DNA from: Dioscorea cayenensis subsp. rotundata
Taxonomy: Eukaryota > Streptophyta > Magnoliopsida > Dioscoreales > Dioscoreaceae
Direction of reading: 5' to 3'
DNA: 64,000 nucleotides
Assembly: GCF_009730915.1 (NCBI RefSeq)
Contig: NC_052484.1
Coordinates: 2,068,326 to 2,132,325, forward strand
The position numbers and the translations under genes are program-made. Shown here in pieces: positions 26,687-43,480 of the stretch. The number at the start of each line of letters is the position of its first letter. Within the stretch, counting starts at the first letter, position 1. Below the pieces are notes generated by a model. That model was not told the origin of the DNA and searched no databases. It saw nothing but the letters and a program-made list of their open reading frames with translations.

Positions 26687-26755
26687 CACGTGTCATCACA
26701 TAACCTCTCTACCGTTCATCCCACTCCAACCCCAAAACCCGTTTCCCTTTAAATA
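26687..26755 (+). promoter_or_regulatory. Remorin promoter: G-box/ABRE and TATA box
   Basis: CACGTGTC at 26687 is a G-box/ABRE core of the type bound by bZIP factors in ABA and stress responses. TTTAAATA at 26748-26755 is a plausible TATA box about 190 bp upstream of the ATG. The region between TATA and ATG is pyrimidine-rich. Confidence 0.55.
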
Positions 26756-26856
26756 CCCATTCGGAAACGCATCTCAGAAACTCGTTTCCCTTTCCCCTTC
26801 TTCAACGGCTATATTTCCTCTTCCTCTTCTTCTCCTTCTTCTCTTCATCTTCTTCT

Positions 26857-26865
26857 CACTCTCTC

Positions 26866-26907
<42 letters not shown>

Positions 26908-26912
26908 TCTCT
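26857..26912 (+). repeat. (CT)n tract in the remorin 5' UTR
   Basis: A long CT microsatellite followed by TTTCTC units on the sense strand, ending about 30 bp before the ATG. It lies in the presumed 5' UTR. Confidence 0.85.
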
Positions 26913-26944
26913 TTGTGGAAGGGTTTTTGGAGCTTGGAAGAGCC

Positions 26945-29135
26945 ATGGGAGAGGATGAGAGGAGGAACTTGGCTTCAGAGTTAGCAAAGGATGTGGCAGA
27001 GGAGAAGGGAGTGTTACCTCCACCAGCTGAGCAAAAGCCTGATGATTCTAAAGCTCTTACTATTGTTGAGAGTGAGATCTCTTCTTCTTCTTCTTCTTTT
27101 CAGTTCTTCTCTTCTTTTTTTGTTTTTTTTTTTGTTTTTGCCCTTTGTTTTGTTGTTTATAGTTCAATTTATTCTCTTGTTTTGAGAAATTTTGTGAAAG
27201 TTGTGGTTTTTTTCAGTGGGATTTCTTGATTTGTTCTTAAATTTTTTTTCTAGGGTTTGGTGAGGATGGAGAGATAATTTTTTTTATAAAAAAATAGATA
27301 AATAAATATGAAAATAAAAATCAAAAAGGAAAAGTGGCTTTGGTTGGGATCCTATGATGTGTTTGTGCAGGAAAAAGCTGAGAACTTTGGTGGACCACAA
27401 CCTTTGCAAATTCCAAGTTCACAGTTTCAGAGAAATTCTCTTCTGTTTTTTAAAAGATTTAATTTTTTTTTTTTTACAACTTGTTATTATTAATTTGTTT
27501 AATTAATTCTTGGTTAATGTTCATGATTTGTACATCTTGCAAGTACTCTTTTTGACTGGTCTTTTGAACTTTTTCACAGCAAGCACAATCATTCTTTCTG
27601 CTACTTTATTGCACCACTTCATCATCATTTTATATATATGTTTAGATCCTTAATTTATTGTGTTAATTGTTGTCTAATTTTGAATTTTAATTCTTGTTTT
27701 GTTTTTTTGTAGAGGTTGCAGATCCACCAGCTGAGAAAATTGCTGACAGAGGTGAACTATTTGTTTTATTTATTTATTTTACATGGATTGTCTTGTTTTA
27801 TAACATGTTTGTGTGATTTATGAACTACTTGTATTTATTATTATTATTATTTATTTTAGAGCATGAATTCTTAAGTTTAAAACATGTTGAAATGAGAGTT
27901 GAGGTTCATGTGAATTATGATATTGAAATTTCAGATGCTATTCTTGCTCGAGTGGAAACTGAAAAGAGAATGTCTTTGATCCGAGCTTGGGAAGACAGTG
28001 TAAAAAAACTAAAGCTGAAAAACAGGTAAAATCTTCAATTTATTGTTCTGATATTTCAAGCCTATCATTTTTTATTAACATAAAACTGTTATGTTTTTAA
28101 CCAATCATGCTATGCTTTTTCATGGTATTTTATTTCATGTTAATCTCAAGCATATGATTTTCATTACATATGGAAACTGCTCTTCTTTACATCTGTGATC
28201 ATATGCTACTTCTCTTGGTGTTAAACTCAAGCATACCATTTTTTTCATTACATATAAAACCTTTTTTTTTTTTGTTTTACGTTGATGATCATAGACTAGT
28301 CATGCTATTCTTTCGATGCTATTTAACTTCATGTTGATAATCTCATGAGTATCATTTTCCATTACAAATAAAACCATCTTCAACTCTGCAATGTTTGTCA
28401 TGCTATTTTCCTTGATGTTAATGTTAAGCATATCATATATATATTTTTTTTATGTATATTTTCATAAACCACTCATGGCTGTTTAATTCATGTTAATCAC
28501 AAGCATATCGTTTCTCATTACATACAAATCCCACTTCCTTTGACAGTGATGATCATAGGCCGACCATGCTCTGTTTTTCATGTTATTAAACTTCTTCGTG
28601 TTAGTATATGATTATGCTATTTCACTTCATGTTAATCTCAAGCATATCATTTTTCACTAAGCATAAAACCTCTGTTGTTTTTTTCATCTATGATCATATT
28701 CTAACCATGCTATGCTTTTCATGCTATATATTTAACTTCTTGTTAATCTCAAACAGAGCTATTAAGAAGATGTCGGCGATTACTTCATGGGAGAACACAA
28801 AGAAGGCATCTATAGAAGCTCAACTAAAGAAGATCGAGGTAACAAAATTTATTTCATCTCTCTTATCGACCTTTATCATTGCACATGATCAATATATCGA
28901 ATATAAAGGATAATTTGGATGAATGCATGAGCAGGAGGATTTAGAAAAGAAGAAGGCAGAGTACGCGGAGAAAATGAAAAACAAGGTGGCAATGGTTCAC
29001 AAGGCCGCGGAAGAGAAGAGAGCATTCACCGAGGCGAAGCGAGGAGAGGATATCTTGAAGGCTGAGGAGGTAGCTGCAAAGTACCGTGCCTCCGGCCTTT
29101 CTCCAATAAAGCTTTTCGGATGTTTCGGTGCTTAG
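26945..29135 (+). CDS. Group-1 remorin, plasma-membrane nanodomain protein
   Basis: Exons 26945-27071, 27713-27751, 27935-28025, 28757-28838 and 28935-29135 encode 179 residues; all junctions are GT-AG and in phase. Remorins coat the inner leaflet of the plasma membrane in nanodomains and affect plasmodesmata and responses to pathogens and symbionts. The N-terminus is short, acidic and Pro-containing (KGVLPPPAEQKPDD); the Remorin_C coiled coil spans about residues 55-175 (DAILARVETEKR, ITSWENTKKASIEAQLKKIE, EDLEKKKAEYAEKMKNK, EAKRGEDILKAEEVAAKYR). The C-terminal anchor ends in SPIKLFGCFGA, whose Cys is a likely S-acylation site. At residues 76-81 the usual T-K-A-E core is replaced by L-K-L-K through apparent compensating indels (see findings). 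Sense-strand CT repeats and a G-box precede it. Confidence 0.95.
28080..28756 (+). repeat. Diverged tandem array in remorin intron 3
   Basis: About six to seven degraded copies of a 75-140 bp unit with the core tt(c)atgttaatctcaagcat, followed by atcatttttcattacat. Cores start near 28139, 28219, 28335, 28416, 28491, 28630 and 28740. The last copy reads gttaatctcaaacag and contains the functional acceptor, so the real 3' splice site is one member of the array. Confidence 0.75.
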
Positions 29136-29691
29136 AATTCGATCAAAACATAAAGGAAAAATATCGAAATCTCATTGAAGGTTCTCTACTTGTTTTAACT
29201 TGTGTACCACTCTCTGATCTATATTATATTGAGTTTGTTGTTGGAATTGGTTTGTTGTAGGTTGTGAAACTGATGAAATTTGTAATGTTTATGTTTGTTA
29301 ATTATTGTGTGTAAAAGTGTGATGTTATATTGTTGTTGTTGTTGTTGTTGATGTTGTATAGTTGTAGTTTTTGAACACAAGGGGGTTTGATGTTGTATTT
29401 TTATTATTCTTTAGTTTGACAACTAAAATTATAACTTTTAATAAATCACTTTTATTATTAACCAATAATTATATTTATTTAATAAACTAAATTTTGCATA
29501 TTAAAAAAAAAACATGTTTGATATGTTTAAAACATGTTTACTTTTAATCTGTCATATTGTAAAGGTATCACAGTAAAAATAAATGTTGTTACAGAGGTAA
29601 GCAATAAATTTCTCTTAATCGTTAAGTACCAAAAAAATTAAAGGAGAAATTTAATGGGTACAAATAGCAATGATGATATATATATATATAT

Positions 29692-29882
29692 GGAAAAAAT
29701 AATTTAGATATGCTAGTAGATTTGTTTAAAGATGTTTAATTACAGCTATGTTATTGTGCAACACTATGGAACACATTTTAAACCGTTCATGATGATCATA
29801 ATCGTCATATTATCATCTAATGGTTACTATAAATATCTCTAAATTTTAGATGGGCCATACTTAAATTACTCACCCTTATATT
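29692..29882. mobile_element. MITE-like fold-back between (TA)n tracts
   Basis: It lies between (TA)n runs at about 29676-29691 and 29883-29902. The left side (aatttagatatgc...aaagatgtt) and the right side (aaatatctctaaatt...aaattactc) are imperfect inverted repeats. Non-coding, about 190 bp. Confidence 0.45.
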
Positions 29883-30018
29883 TATATATATATATATATA
29901 TATGGTTTTTTATTATAAATAAAAAGTAATTACTATATTGCACAATTAAAAGTGGAATAAACAATACTCAGATTATTGTACTTATAAATAATATACAGTA
30001 AAAAAATAAAATACATAA

Positions 30019-30256
30019 TATTTTAATCTAAACAGTTCAATTTATTGTTTGTATAATAATCAAATAAATCACAACCATGAAACTCTTTTTCTATTTCGTT
30101 TAAAAACATACAAATCAAACCTAATTATTACTACCAGTATTTTAATCTAAACTATTCAATTTATTGTTTGTATAATAATCAAATAAATCATAACTGTGAA
30201 TCTCTTTTTCTATTCCGTTTAAAAACATACAAATCAAACTTAATTGTTATTACCGG
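30019..30256. repeat. Two-copy tandem duplication, 119-bp period
   Basis: tattttaatctaaac at 30019 recurs at 30138. The two copies match closely throughout (ttcaatttattgtttgtata, aataatcaaataaatca, cgtttaaaaacatacaaat). Confidence 0.9.
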
Positions 30257-30699
30257 TGAACATCTACGGACGTCCTCGGAAACCCTTTTCGTGGTATATA
30301 AACCATTCATTAAGGGGGAAAACGTACAAATGAAATAGAACTATGAAGAAAAGAAACAGTAAAAAGTAAAAAAGTTACTTCACCCTTCACTGATACAGTG
30401 ATACTTAAACAAGTGTAAATCAGAACAGTACTAGTCATAGTCAATGAGAAGATAATGGTCCAAAGTGAAGTAAATGAAGAGTGAGAAACACCAAACTATA
30501 TAATATAATATATAATATATATAATTTTATAATAATATAAATATAAATATAAATATAAAGAGAGAGATATCTTGTCATCTTATCTCATGTGTGTGTAATT
30601 TTTATGTATGTAAATAGACTCAAAGGCTAAGACAGGACAAGAGAGGACTTGGGATGATGCATTTAATGTTTTTCAGAATGATAATGAATGCAAGCAATT

Positions 30700-30733
30700 G
30701 TGAGTGTGAGTGTGTGTGTGTGTGTGTGTGTGC
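30700..30733. repeat. (GT)n microsatellite
   Basis: gtgtgagtgtgagtgtgtgt... runs into a perfect GT alternation. Confidence 0.9.
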
Positions 30734-31804
30734 ATATGTAAAACATTTACTTGCAAAAGTACTATTATTACTTGTATTGTGCTATTTATTTTATTTGAGT
30801 ATCATATATGCATTGCATGCACCACATTAAACTTTCAAAATTTATCACACGTGTGCTCTAATGGGTTAGTTAGGGTAAATATAGTTAGTTTGTAGAATAT
30901 AATATCATAATTAACACTTATAGAATTTCTAAAATTGATAATTAATTTGATTAAAAAAAAATTAAAGTGACAATAATTTAAACCTGATATAGTATTATTT
31001 AATATGAATAAACGGTAAACTTGACAAATTAAGCATGTACCCATTTAACTTTTGAATTTACTCATAAAATTAGAGATAAAATAATTTAATATTTGTTTTT
31101 TTTTAAATAAATATAGACAATTATCAAATCATCAACTTTTCAGTTAGGAGGAAAATAAGAATAGTGAACTAGTATTTTTTTTTTCAAATATTCAAAAGTT
31201 GGCATTATATATATATATATATATATTAGATGGCAAATATGAACATTCAAATGTTATTTATTATTTAAGCCGGCTTATCTTAATTTTATCTGTTAGTGTT
31301 TGTATGGTGAAGATTTATTTGTAAGCATAGGTAAACCTTTGAAATCTTCCACCAATGTCAAAAAAGTACATAAATTAAAAGCAAGCATGTATTTGAAAAT
31401 AAAGTTTTAATTTTTTTCAAAAGAAACTATTTTTTAGGGGCGTTATTCATGATATAAAGTATAATCAGTAATTCTGAGCATCACTTTTATAAATAACAAC
31501 TGTTAAATAATAATCTAATAATTATCGTCAAACATTCTATGTTTTTAAAATCAAGACATACGTAAAAAATTTATTTTAATATATGTATATTTTCCTTTAA
31601 TAATATTGATATTTTATTATTATTTTTTATCTAAAACAATTATGACTATCATTTTTGGATGTGTACGTCGACTCAATTTTCATTTTCATCAATGTACTTC
31701 ACAATTTTGCTAGACAAAAATCATTTATGGCATATGATACTAAATCAAAATTATGAAAAATAAGGAAAAAAAATTATTATATTTTTTTAAAAAAGATTTT
31801 TTTT

Positions 31805-31975
31805 AAAAGCGACAATCTAGGAAGCTCGAGGCGTCGTATGTGAGGAGCAAACTTAGCACCGACCCACGTCCGCCTCACTGCGCAAAAGCAGTGATATTTT
31901 TATCCCGGGATCGCTTCAGCGAAGCAGGCGTTCTAGCGATGGGACCAGGATCTGCAATTGACCCAGCTGTTTGGT
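31805..31975. other. GC-rich structured island of unknown origin
   Basis: About 170 bp of GC-rich sequence in AT-rich surroundings. It contains short perfect hairpins: cactgc-gcaaaa-gcagtg near 31876-31893 and gcttc-agc-gaagc near 31913-31925. There is no open reading frame of note. It may be a fragment of a retroelement; I do not recognise it. Confidence 0.4.
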
Positions 31976-32637
31976 AAAAAAATTGCCACTCCTTTTCTCT
32001 CACAATGATATAACATATAAAACTCCATAATAACAATAACAATTATAATAAACACAAGATTTGATAAACACATGCCCCAAAAATAAATAAATAAAAATAA
32101 CTGAAGACACAAACATAATAAGTAACTAGAAGATAACCAAAACACTCATGGTTTAATAGCAATTGAACTTATTACTCAAAAAAAATAAAATTAAATAAGA
32201 CAACCAAAAGATCTCAAATTCAAAACCTATTAAAAATAATAATGATAAATAATCATCAGTTATAAATACAGACTCGTAGGCTCGTAGCCCAATCTCTCAT
32301 TCCAGTTATAAATACAGACGATTAACTCTTGACTAAGAGTATATGAATTGAATGATTATCACATGCGCACACACCAGTCACTTGTTTTTTTTAAAAAAAA
32401 AATTAAAAAAAAAGCCAGAATATATATTTATAAATTCCAAATTTAAAATCCACAAAAAATATAATACACAAAAAAAAAAACCCTCCATTTTTAATTACTA
32501 CATATCATCATCATCATCAACATCATCCCACCAAACAAATAATACAATACAAACCCTTCAAAAGCTGGAAACTCAAGTACTCCAGCTCCTCAAAAAACCA
32601 CCACCAAAAGCACAAACCCTTTTCACACTGAACACTT

Positions 32638-34354
32638 TCATTTCATTTCAGGACTAAGTTCAAGATCACTACTTTCAAACAAAGAAGTGAAATTCCCGAA
32701 CTGCCCCTGAAAAAAGCTCATATTTAAATCATCACCCGCAGAGGAGGCGGCGGCGGCGGCGGTGGCGCCGCCGGAGCCGGAGAAGTCTAAGTAGAGCTCG
32801 TAGGTGTCATCGTCGTCGTCGTCTTCATCGTCTTCGGCGTCGCCGTTGGAGCTCGAAGCGTAGCTCTTGCCCTCGTCGAGAGGTGGTGTCGCAGTGACAG
32901 GGCGGCGGAAGGCGTCGCCGATGTCGGAGTTCCACATCCGGAGGAAATAATCGGGTTCCGGTCGTGCTGCGATGAGGTCGGAGCTGGAGGCGGAGAGAGT
33001 TGGGGTTGGGGCAGTGGACGAGGAGGAAGACGAGAAGAGAAGGGATTCGCGAGATAGACGAGCTTCGGCTTCAAGTCTGGCGCTTTCCCACTGCGCCATG
33101 TGACGCGCGGAGGAGGATGAGGAGGAGTTGGTCGACGACGATGGGGATGATGATGGGGCGTAGGTGTCAGGGTTGAGGCCCATTCGGAGTAGACGCTTCT
33201 TCAGGTGAGTGTTCCAGTAGTTCTTGATCTCGTTGTCGGTTCTTCCGGGGAGTTGTGCTGCTATCGTCGACCACCTGTTTGATGGAATTCCACTGAGAAT
33301 TTGAGCTCTCTTGTAGACTAAGAAATGGCAATGCTTGCATGCCTGGTAAGTGTTTGATGGAATTCCTTTGAGAAGTTTAGTGAATGTGGGATTGCAGGAG
33401 AGGTGTTTGATGAAAAGTTTCAGAGAAGTAGAAGTGCAAGAATGGTGTTTGATGGAATTCCTTTGAGAAGTTTAGTGATTTTGGGAATGCAGGAGAGGTG
33501 TTTGATGAAATGTTTGAAAGAAGTAGAAGTGCAAGAATGGTGTTTGATGGAATTCCTTTGAGAAGTTTAGTGCTTGTGGGAATGCAGGAGAGGTGTTTGA
33601 TGAAAGGTTTCAGAGAAGTAGAAGTGAAAGAAAGGTGTTTGATGGAATCCCTTTGAGAAGTTTAGTGCTTGTGGGAAAATGCAGGAGAGGTGTTTGATGA
33701 AATGTTTGAAAGAAGTAGAAGTGCAAGAAAGGTGTTTGATGGAAGTCTATTGAGAACTCTCTTCACTTCAAAGTAGGAATGCAGGAGAGATGTTTGATAA
33801 AAAGGTGTAGTAAGAACTAGAAATACAAGAAAGGTTCTTGATGGAAGTGTCTACATAGAGAACTTCACTTCAAAGGATGAATGAAAGAGAGATGTTTGAT
33901 AAAAAGGTCTACAAAGAATTAGGAATGCAAGAAAGGTGTTTGATGGAAAGTTTACTAAGAACTTCACTTCAAAGTAGAACTACAAATGCAGGAAAAAGAA
34001 AGATGAGAGCATACTTGTTACCAACAATGCCATGAAGCTGAATAATGGACTTTTGTTCTTCAGGAGTGAAAGGGCCACGCTTGATATCTGGCCGGAGATA
34101 GTTTGTCCACCTCAACCTGCAACTCTTACCACACCTCAGCAGACCTGCCAAACCAAAAACAAACAACCAATGAAAAACAGTAGTGAGTATTCAACAGTTG
34201 ATGAAATTAATGAATGCATGCCTGCAAGTTTGGGAAGTGATCTCCAACTTCCATGACCATTGGCTTGAATGAAGTCAATTAAAATCTTATCTTCTTCAGG
34301 CGTCCATGGACCTTTTTTCAAGCCTTGTTTATCACAACAAGGAGCTCTTCCCAT
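32638..34354 (-). CDS. R2R3-MYB transcription factor, MIXTA/MYB41-like C-terminal motif
   Basis: Exons 34222-34354, 34015-34144 and 32638-33274 encode 299 residues. The first junction is GC-AG (exon ...CTTGCAG, intron gcatgc), the second GT-AG; both introns sit at the classic R2R3-MYB positions (phases 1 and 2). The R2 repeat has Trp at residues 21, 41 and 60, beginning [18 protein letters not shown]3 shows the F/W/W pattern ([42 protein letters not shown]). A bHLH-interaction signature is not apparent. After a Ser-rich linker comes [20 protein letters not shown], a motif shared with the MIXTA-like (MYB16/106) and related MYBs active in epidermal, cuticle and suberin programmes. An acidic run ([15 protein letters not shown]) near residue 245 is a likely activation region. 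Exon 3 is GC-rich. The subgroup call is inference. Confidence 0.93.
33275..34012 (-). repeat. Tandem array filling MYB intron 2
   Basis: Seven to eight copies of a 95-102 bp unit (plus-strand core tgtttgatggaattcctttg, later gaggtgtttgatgaaa and agaagtagaagtgcaag). Unit starts are near 33276, 33351, 33446, 33541, 33636, 33733, 33835 and 33937. Each unit also carries a half-length internal echo (gtgtttgatg). The first copy, at 33275, contains the real acceptor, read on the minus strand as ggaattccatcaaacag. The array runs almost to the donor. Confidence 0.92.
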
Positions 34355-36595
34355 TGTTCACAACAGTGTGTATAAGAAACAAGCAAGAAAAGAGTGTTTG
34401 TTGTGATGATGTTGGTGGTGGTGCATTGGAGGGTGAGGAGGAGGAGGAGGGATGTTGGTATAAATGCTGGGATTTCACACCTGCAAAAGAAAAATAAGCA
34501 GGTGAGAGAGCAGGAGAAGGTGGCAGAGTAGGAGGAGTAAATGAGGTGAGGGAGAGGGTGATGGTGTGGGGTATGAGAAAAGTACATGCAGAGATTGCTT
34601 CAAAATTGAAACACAGAAACAAAGAGAGAGAAAAAAAGAGGGAAGGAAAGGGAGTTAATGTGTGGAGGAGTTAATGAGGTAGTGGTGTATTGAAAGCACT
34701 GAACTTGGGGTTCACTTTGGCTGCGGATTATTTAATGCATGTCAATGATTTTTTTTATTTTTTATTTTAGGGTGTGAAAGTGTTAATTTTTGTCTTTTTG
34801 AGAATTCCATGTAATTGTGTATTTTAATTTTTTTTTTAATAAGTATAATTAAGTGTTTATATTTTATCGAATTAGATTGTTCTAGTTTATGGTAATATTT
34901 TTATATATAATTTATTTTTATAATATTTTTTGTAAAATATTTGGTCATTTATGCTGTAAATTTCTGATCTAATTTTATTAAATATGAAGATTTAATTATA
35001 TTTAAAAAATTATAAAAAATAAAAAGGTAAAAAATACACAATCACATGGACCTTCAATTGAACCGTGTATATGATCATATTTTCTAGCTTTTTGTACTTT
35101 GAGAAAATTTGTTATTTGTTATTTATTTTTCTTATTTAGTGTAAGGATAAAGTTTGGACTCTGGTATTGTACATTTGATTGATTTGATTGATTGATTGGT
35201 TTATTTATTTATCTATATTTGTTTTGCATTTTCTTTTGTTAGTGAAGGAGGAAAATTGGTGGAATTGGTCAAGTTCAGGTAAACAAGGGAAAGGTTTTGA
35301 CTGAGGATTTGGTGAAAGACCATCATTTTTCACTGGTTCTGTTTGTGCTGCTCTGAGATCTTGCCTCAGCTATATTTGTGCATGCATTGAGTAGGGTTTT
35401 TAAAATTTTGGAAACTATAAATTTTTGACTGGACATATACTGAAGCTCCTCAGGTACAAGTTATGTTTAAACTTTTCTCCATTAATGTTATATATATATA
35501 TATATATATTTGTGTTTTTAATAGGAGTCTGAAATAGTAAAAGTTTACTTGTTTGAAATTGATTTCAAAAGAAGAAAAAAATAAACATTCACCTGAAAAT
35601 TACCAAATTTCAACTCCATAACTCCTTAAATCATTAATATATTATATACATTCTAGGGTACAAATGTTCATACTTGAATGATTTGTTGAAAAATTTTTTT
35701 ATCATTGTCGTCGAGCTCGATTAATGTTGTTTAAACAAGCTAAATTCCTCGAGTAAATGCCAAAGTTCAACATAACTCAATCAGGAAGTTTATTTAAAAG
35801 GCCTAACTTGTGCAAATGCATTGATGCTTTCCATAAACTTCGACAATTAAAACATAACCTTCGGATAAATAGAATACGGCTTTTCATTCGTACTCGATAT
35901 TCTATTTACCTCGAAACAAAAATGAGCATCATCAGAAGGTTATCTGCCAACCATTTTGTAAAATGTGACACAATGTTAATGTTCCCAACTTGAAGCCCTA
36001 ATTAGAGAATGAAATCAGATACACTGAAAAAATCAAAAGGAATTCACGCTTAAACACATCCAATGGCTTAAGCAAACATCAGAAGGTATCTTGGATAGAA
36101 AAAGCACCTCACAATTAAAGATGTTGATTCAGTACAAACAATTCCTTGGCTGGAAAAAGCATTAAAACAGTCTTAAGCTAAAGATTCCCTACGTCGAATA
36201 TGAAGAAAGACATCTAATATCAGACTTAAGGGAAAGCCGACAGCATAAATCGACATTTAAAGGGTCCACATAACGAGTTGCATGTTGTACCTTGTTTGAT
36301 CAAATGCCCCGGGGCAACATGATTGCGACAACCTGGTGAAGATGGCAAAATATTAAATCAATGGCCACAAAAGGTATGTGTTGTATAGTTTCCAAGTATT
36401 TTATAAGATAGATTGTAAAAGCATAGAATAATTAGTGTATGGTGTCATGCAATTATGCAAAAGCACAGAATGGTTCATTTTATGGCGGAAATTTTGAGTA
36501 ATAAATGAAAAAAAAATCTTGGTACATACCCGATAAACAGATATTTACAGGTAGGAAGGTCCTCGAATTTATTCATGATGCTATTACCGAATGTA
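34355..36595. other. MYB upstream region and helicase downstream region
   Basis: The first few hundred bases hold the MYB promoter/5' UTR (GA/CT-rich). Then AT-rich DNA with a (TA)n tract at 35488-35509. The helicase 3' UTR probably occupies the right end. Open frames here (for example 35757-35993) have no recognisable content. Confidence 0.5.
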
Positions 36596-41605
<5,010 letters not shown>

Positions 41606-41998
41606 CAATGCAACCTCTCTCAAACTCCAACAAAACCAACAAAAAACCGAAAAACTACTTCCGATCCCGAAAACCTAAGCTGAATTAGAGAGCACAGAGA
41701 CCAATACGAGCTAAATCGAAGAGATCCGAGGGTTTTCGAACCCTAATTTGGGGAAATCGAGGGATCGGAGATCGCCATGACGCGCTGGATTTGAACGTTT
41801 CGGTGGGGGCATCGCATGATATGTTTTTTTTTTTGGGGGAAAATCGAGAAGATGCGATTAGGGCATCCGAGATTTAGACAGGGTGTTAAATGACACATAT
41901 GCCCTCCTCATTTTCTTTATTTACATATCATTTTTAAAAAAATTTAATCAAAATTACATTTTTTTTTCATAAAATAAATAATATACTAAAAATTATTA

Positions 41999-42290
41999 CT
42001 CTCTCAGTTCCTTTTTACTTGTCATGTTTTGAATTTTTTTTATTTTACTTGTTATATTAAAAATTTTGCGCAGCATTAAGTAATTTTTTTTCTAAATTTA
42101 TCTTTTAATTTAATGTACTTGTACAATTTTCAATAAATTACAATCAATTTAGTGGAGTTTTAAATAGGGGTAGTTTTAAAAAGTAATAGAATTTTTTTAT
42201 AAAATATAGGTAATTAATTAACTATAACTAATTTTTTTAATCAGTGTAAATTAAATAAATATGACAAATAAAAAACAACAACGGAATATT
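41999..42290. mobile_element. Stowaway-type MITE, copy 2
   Basis: It begins ctctctcagttcctttttac right after TA (41997-41998). The right end, in reverse complement, reads taatattccgttgttgtttt followed by ttatttgtcat. The ctc-c-gttcc-cttttta-cttgtc terminus is characteristic of plant Stowaway elements, and the interior aligns with the copy at 15411-15699. Confidence 0.75.
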
Positions 42291-42690
42291 ATTTTATATA
42301 TATATATATATATAATGGGGTGTGGTTGTTCATATTATCCACATCAATTATCACATCATTGCCACAAAATGATAAAAAAAAATAAATATTTATATATTAA
42401 AATTCAACAATAGTCTTGAAGGAATGCTCATTTTCAATTATAAACATTTCATGATATATATATGGGAAAATTATTTTTAGCCTCTGAAAGTTTCAAAAAC
42501 ATCCCGATGAACCGCTCGACATTTGAATTCTACGGGACAGTCCCTCCTTTTTTTAACGGTTCTTTTTCAATCTCGATAGTTTACTTTTCAATTAATGCGA
42601 CTTCTCAGTTAATTTATTCTATTTTTACAAATGACGTACTTCCCGCTTAAAAATATATAGTTTTCATTTAACATAGCGTGTTTTTGTTTT

Positions 42691-42900
42691 AATCACATAA
42701 GTTTTCACTTAATACATAACACATTTTGCGTTTAAAAATTTGACTTTTTCCGCTTAAAATTATGGGTTTCTGCTAAAAGTTGGTGTTTTTCGACTAATCA
42801 CATAAGTTTTCACTTAACATATAAGCACTTTGCGTTTAAAAATTTGACTTTTCCAGCTTAAAATTATGGGTTTTCGCTTAAAAATTTGTTGTTTTGCTTA
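42691..42900. repeat. Two-copy tandem duplication, 105-bp period
   Basis: aatcacataagttttcactt at 42691 recurs at 42796. Both copies continue with ttgcgtttaaaaatttgact and cttaaaattatgggttt. Confidence 0.85.
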
Positions 42901-43295
42901 AAAATGGAGAGTCGCTCGGGTTAACATCCATACTTTTATGTCAACATCAATCACCTTTATGTGCGGGCACGTATGCGAAAAATAACACGTCGAGAAAAAA
43001 GAAGGGACGCTTTTAATCTTTCCAAAGTCAGTGGGATTTTTTTGTGAATACCTGAACTTTGGAGGGACTTTTTTTTATTTATTTCAGGTATATATATATA
43101 TATATATATCATAAAGTTAATATATAGCATTTTACAGGGTATAAAAAAGCAAAACAAAACTTATTAATTCATATTGCAATCCGTTAAAATAAAAAATGTC
43201 TATGATACTAAAATAGTACAACCATTTATTACTTAAAGTGATTTTTTTTCCAGAAATACCTCATTAAACTCTATAATGCAGAGAACATAGGTATA

Positions 43296-43480
43296 GTCCA
43301 CCAGTGCTCACTGGTTCTCATGTGCTTTATATTTAGATGTTCGAGTCTTTCACAAATACACATTTGGGACATCTTGTAATAACAACACTAATTACTTATA
43401 TTCCTCTCCTGGAGTTATATAGCTTTAACTCGTAAATATACATTTTAGACCCCTATGGGAACAATAGTTCCACATGTTTT
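43296..43480. repeat. Dispersed repeat, member 1
   Basis: Contains ctggttctcatgtgctttat, then ttcgagtcttt, acaaatacacatttgggac and ctcctggagttatat. These phrases recur in the same order at 50516-50640. Non-coding; class unknown. Confidence 0.6.

Larger units (their letters stand above)
29136..32637. other. Intergenic DNA between remorin and MYB
   Basis: AT-rich DNA downstream of the remorin. It holds a (TA)n-bordered fold-back (29692-29882), a 119-bp tandem duplication (30019-30256), a (GT)n tract (30700-30733) and a GC-rich island (31805-31975). Frames at 30835-31044 and 31933-32145 show no family features. Confidence 0.5.

Noticed and set aside
27371-27420. Coding-like segment after a gcag in remorin intron 1 (KAENFGGPQPLQ)
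   Set aside because: Inserting it disrupts the standard remorin order. Exon 1 joins the 27713 exon in exact phase to give TIVEKVADPPAEK.
32787-33074. 95-codon minus-strand frame within MYB exon 3
   Set aside because: Out-of-frame shadow of the GC-rich MYB exon.
28080-34012. CRISPR-like direct repeats
   Set aside because: Units are contiguous, imperfect tandem repeats inside plant introns without uniform spacers.
34318-34622. Minus-strand frames upstream of the MYB start
   Set aside because: Pyrimidine-rich 5' UTR/promoter read as Ser/Pro/Leu; no in-frame fusion to the MYB.
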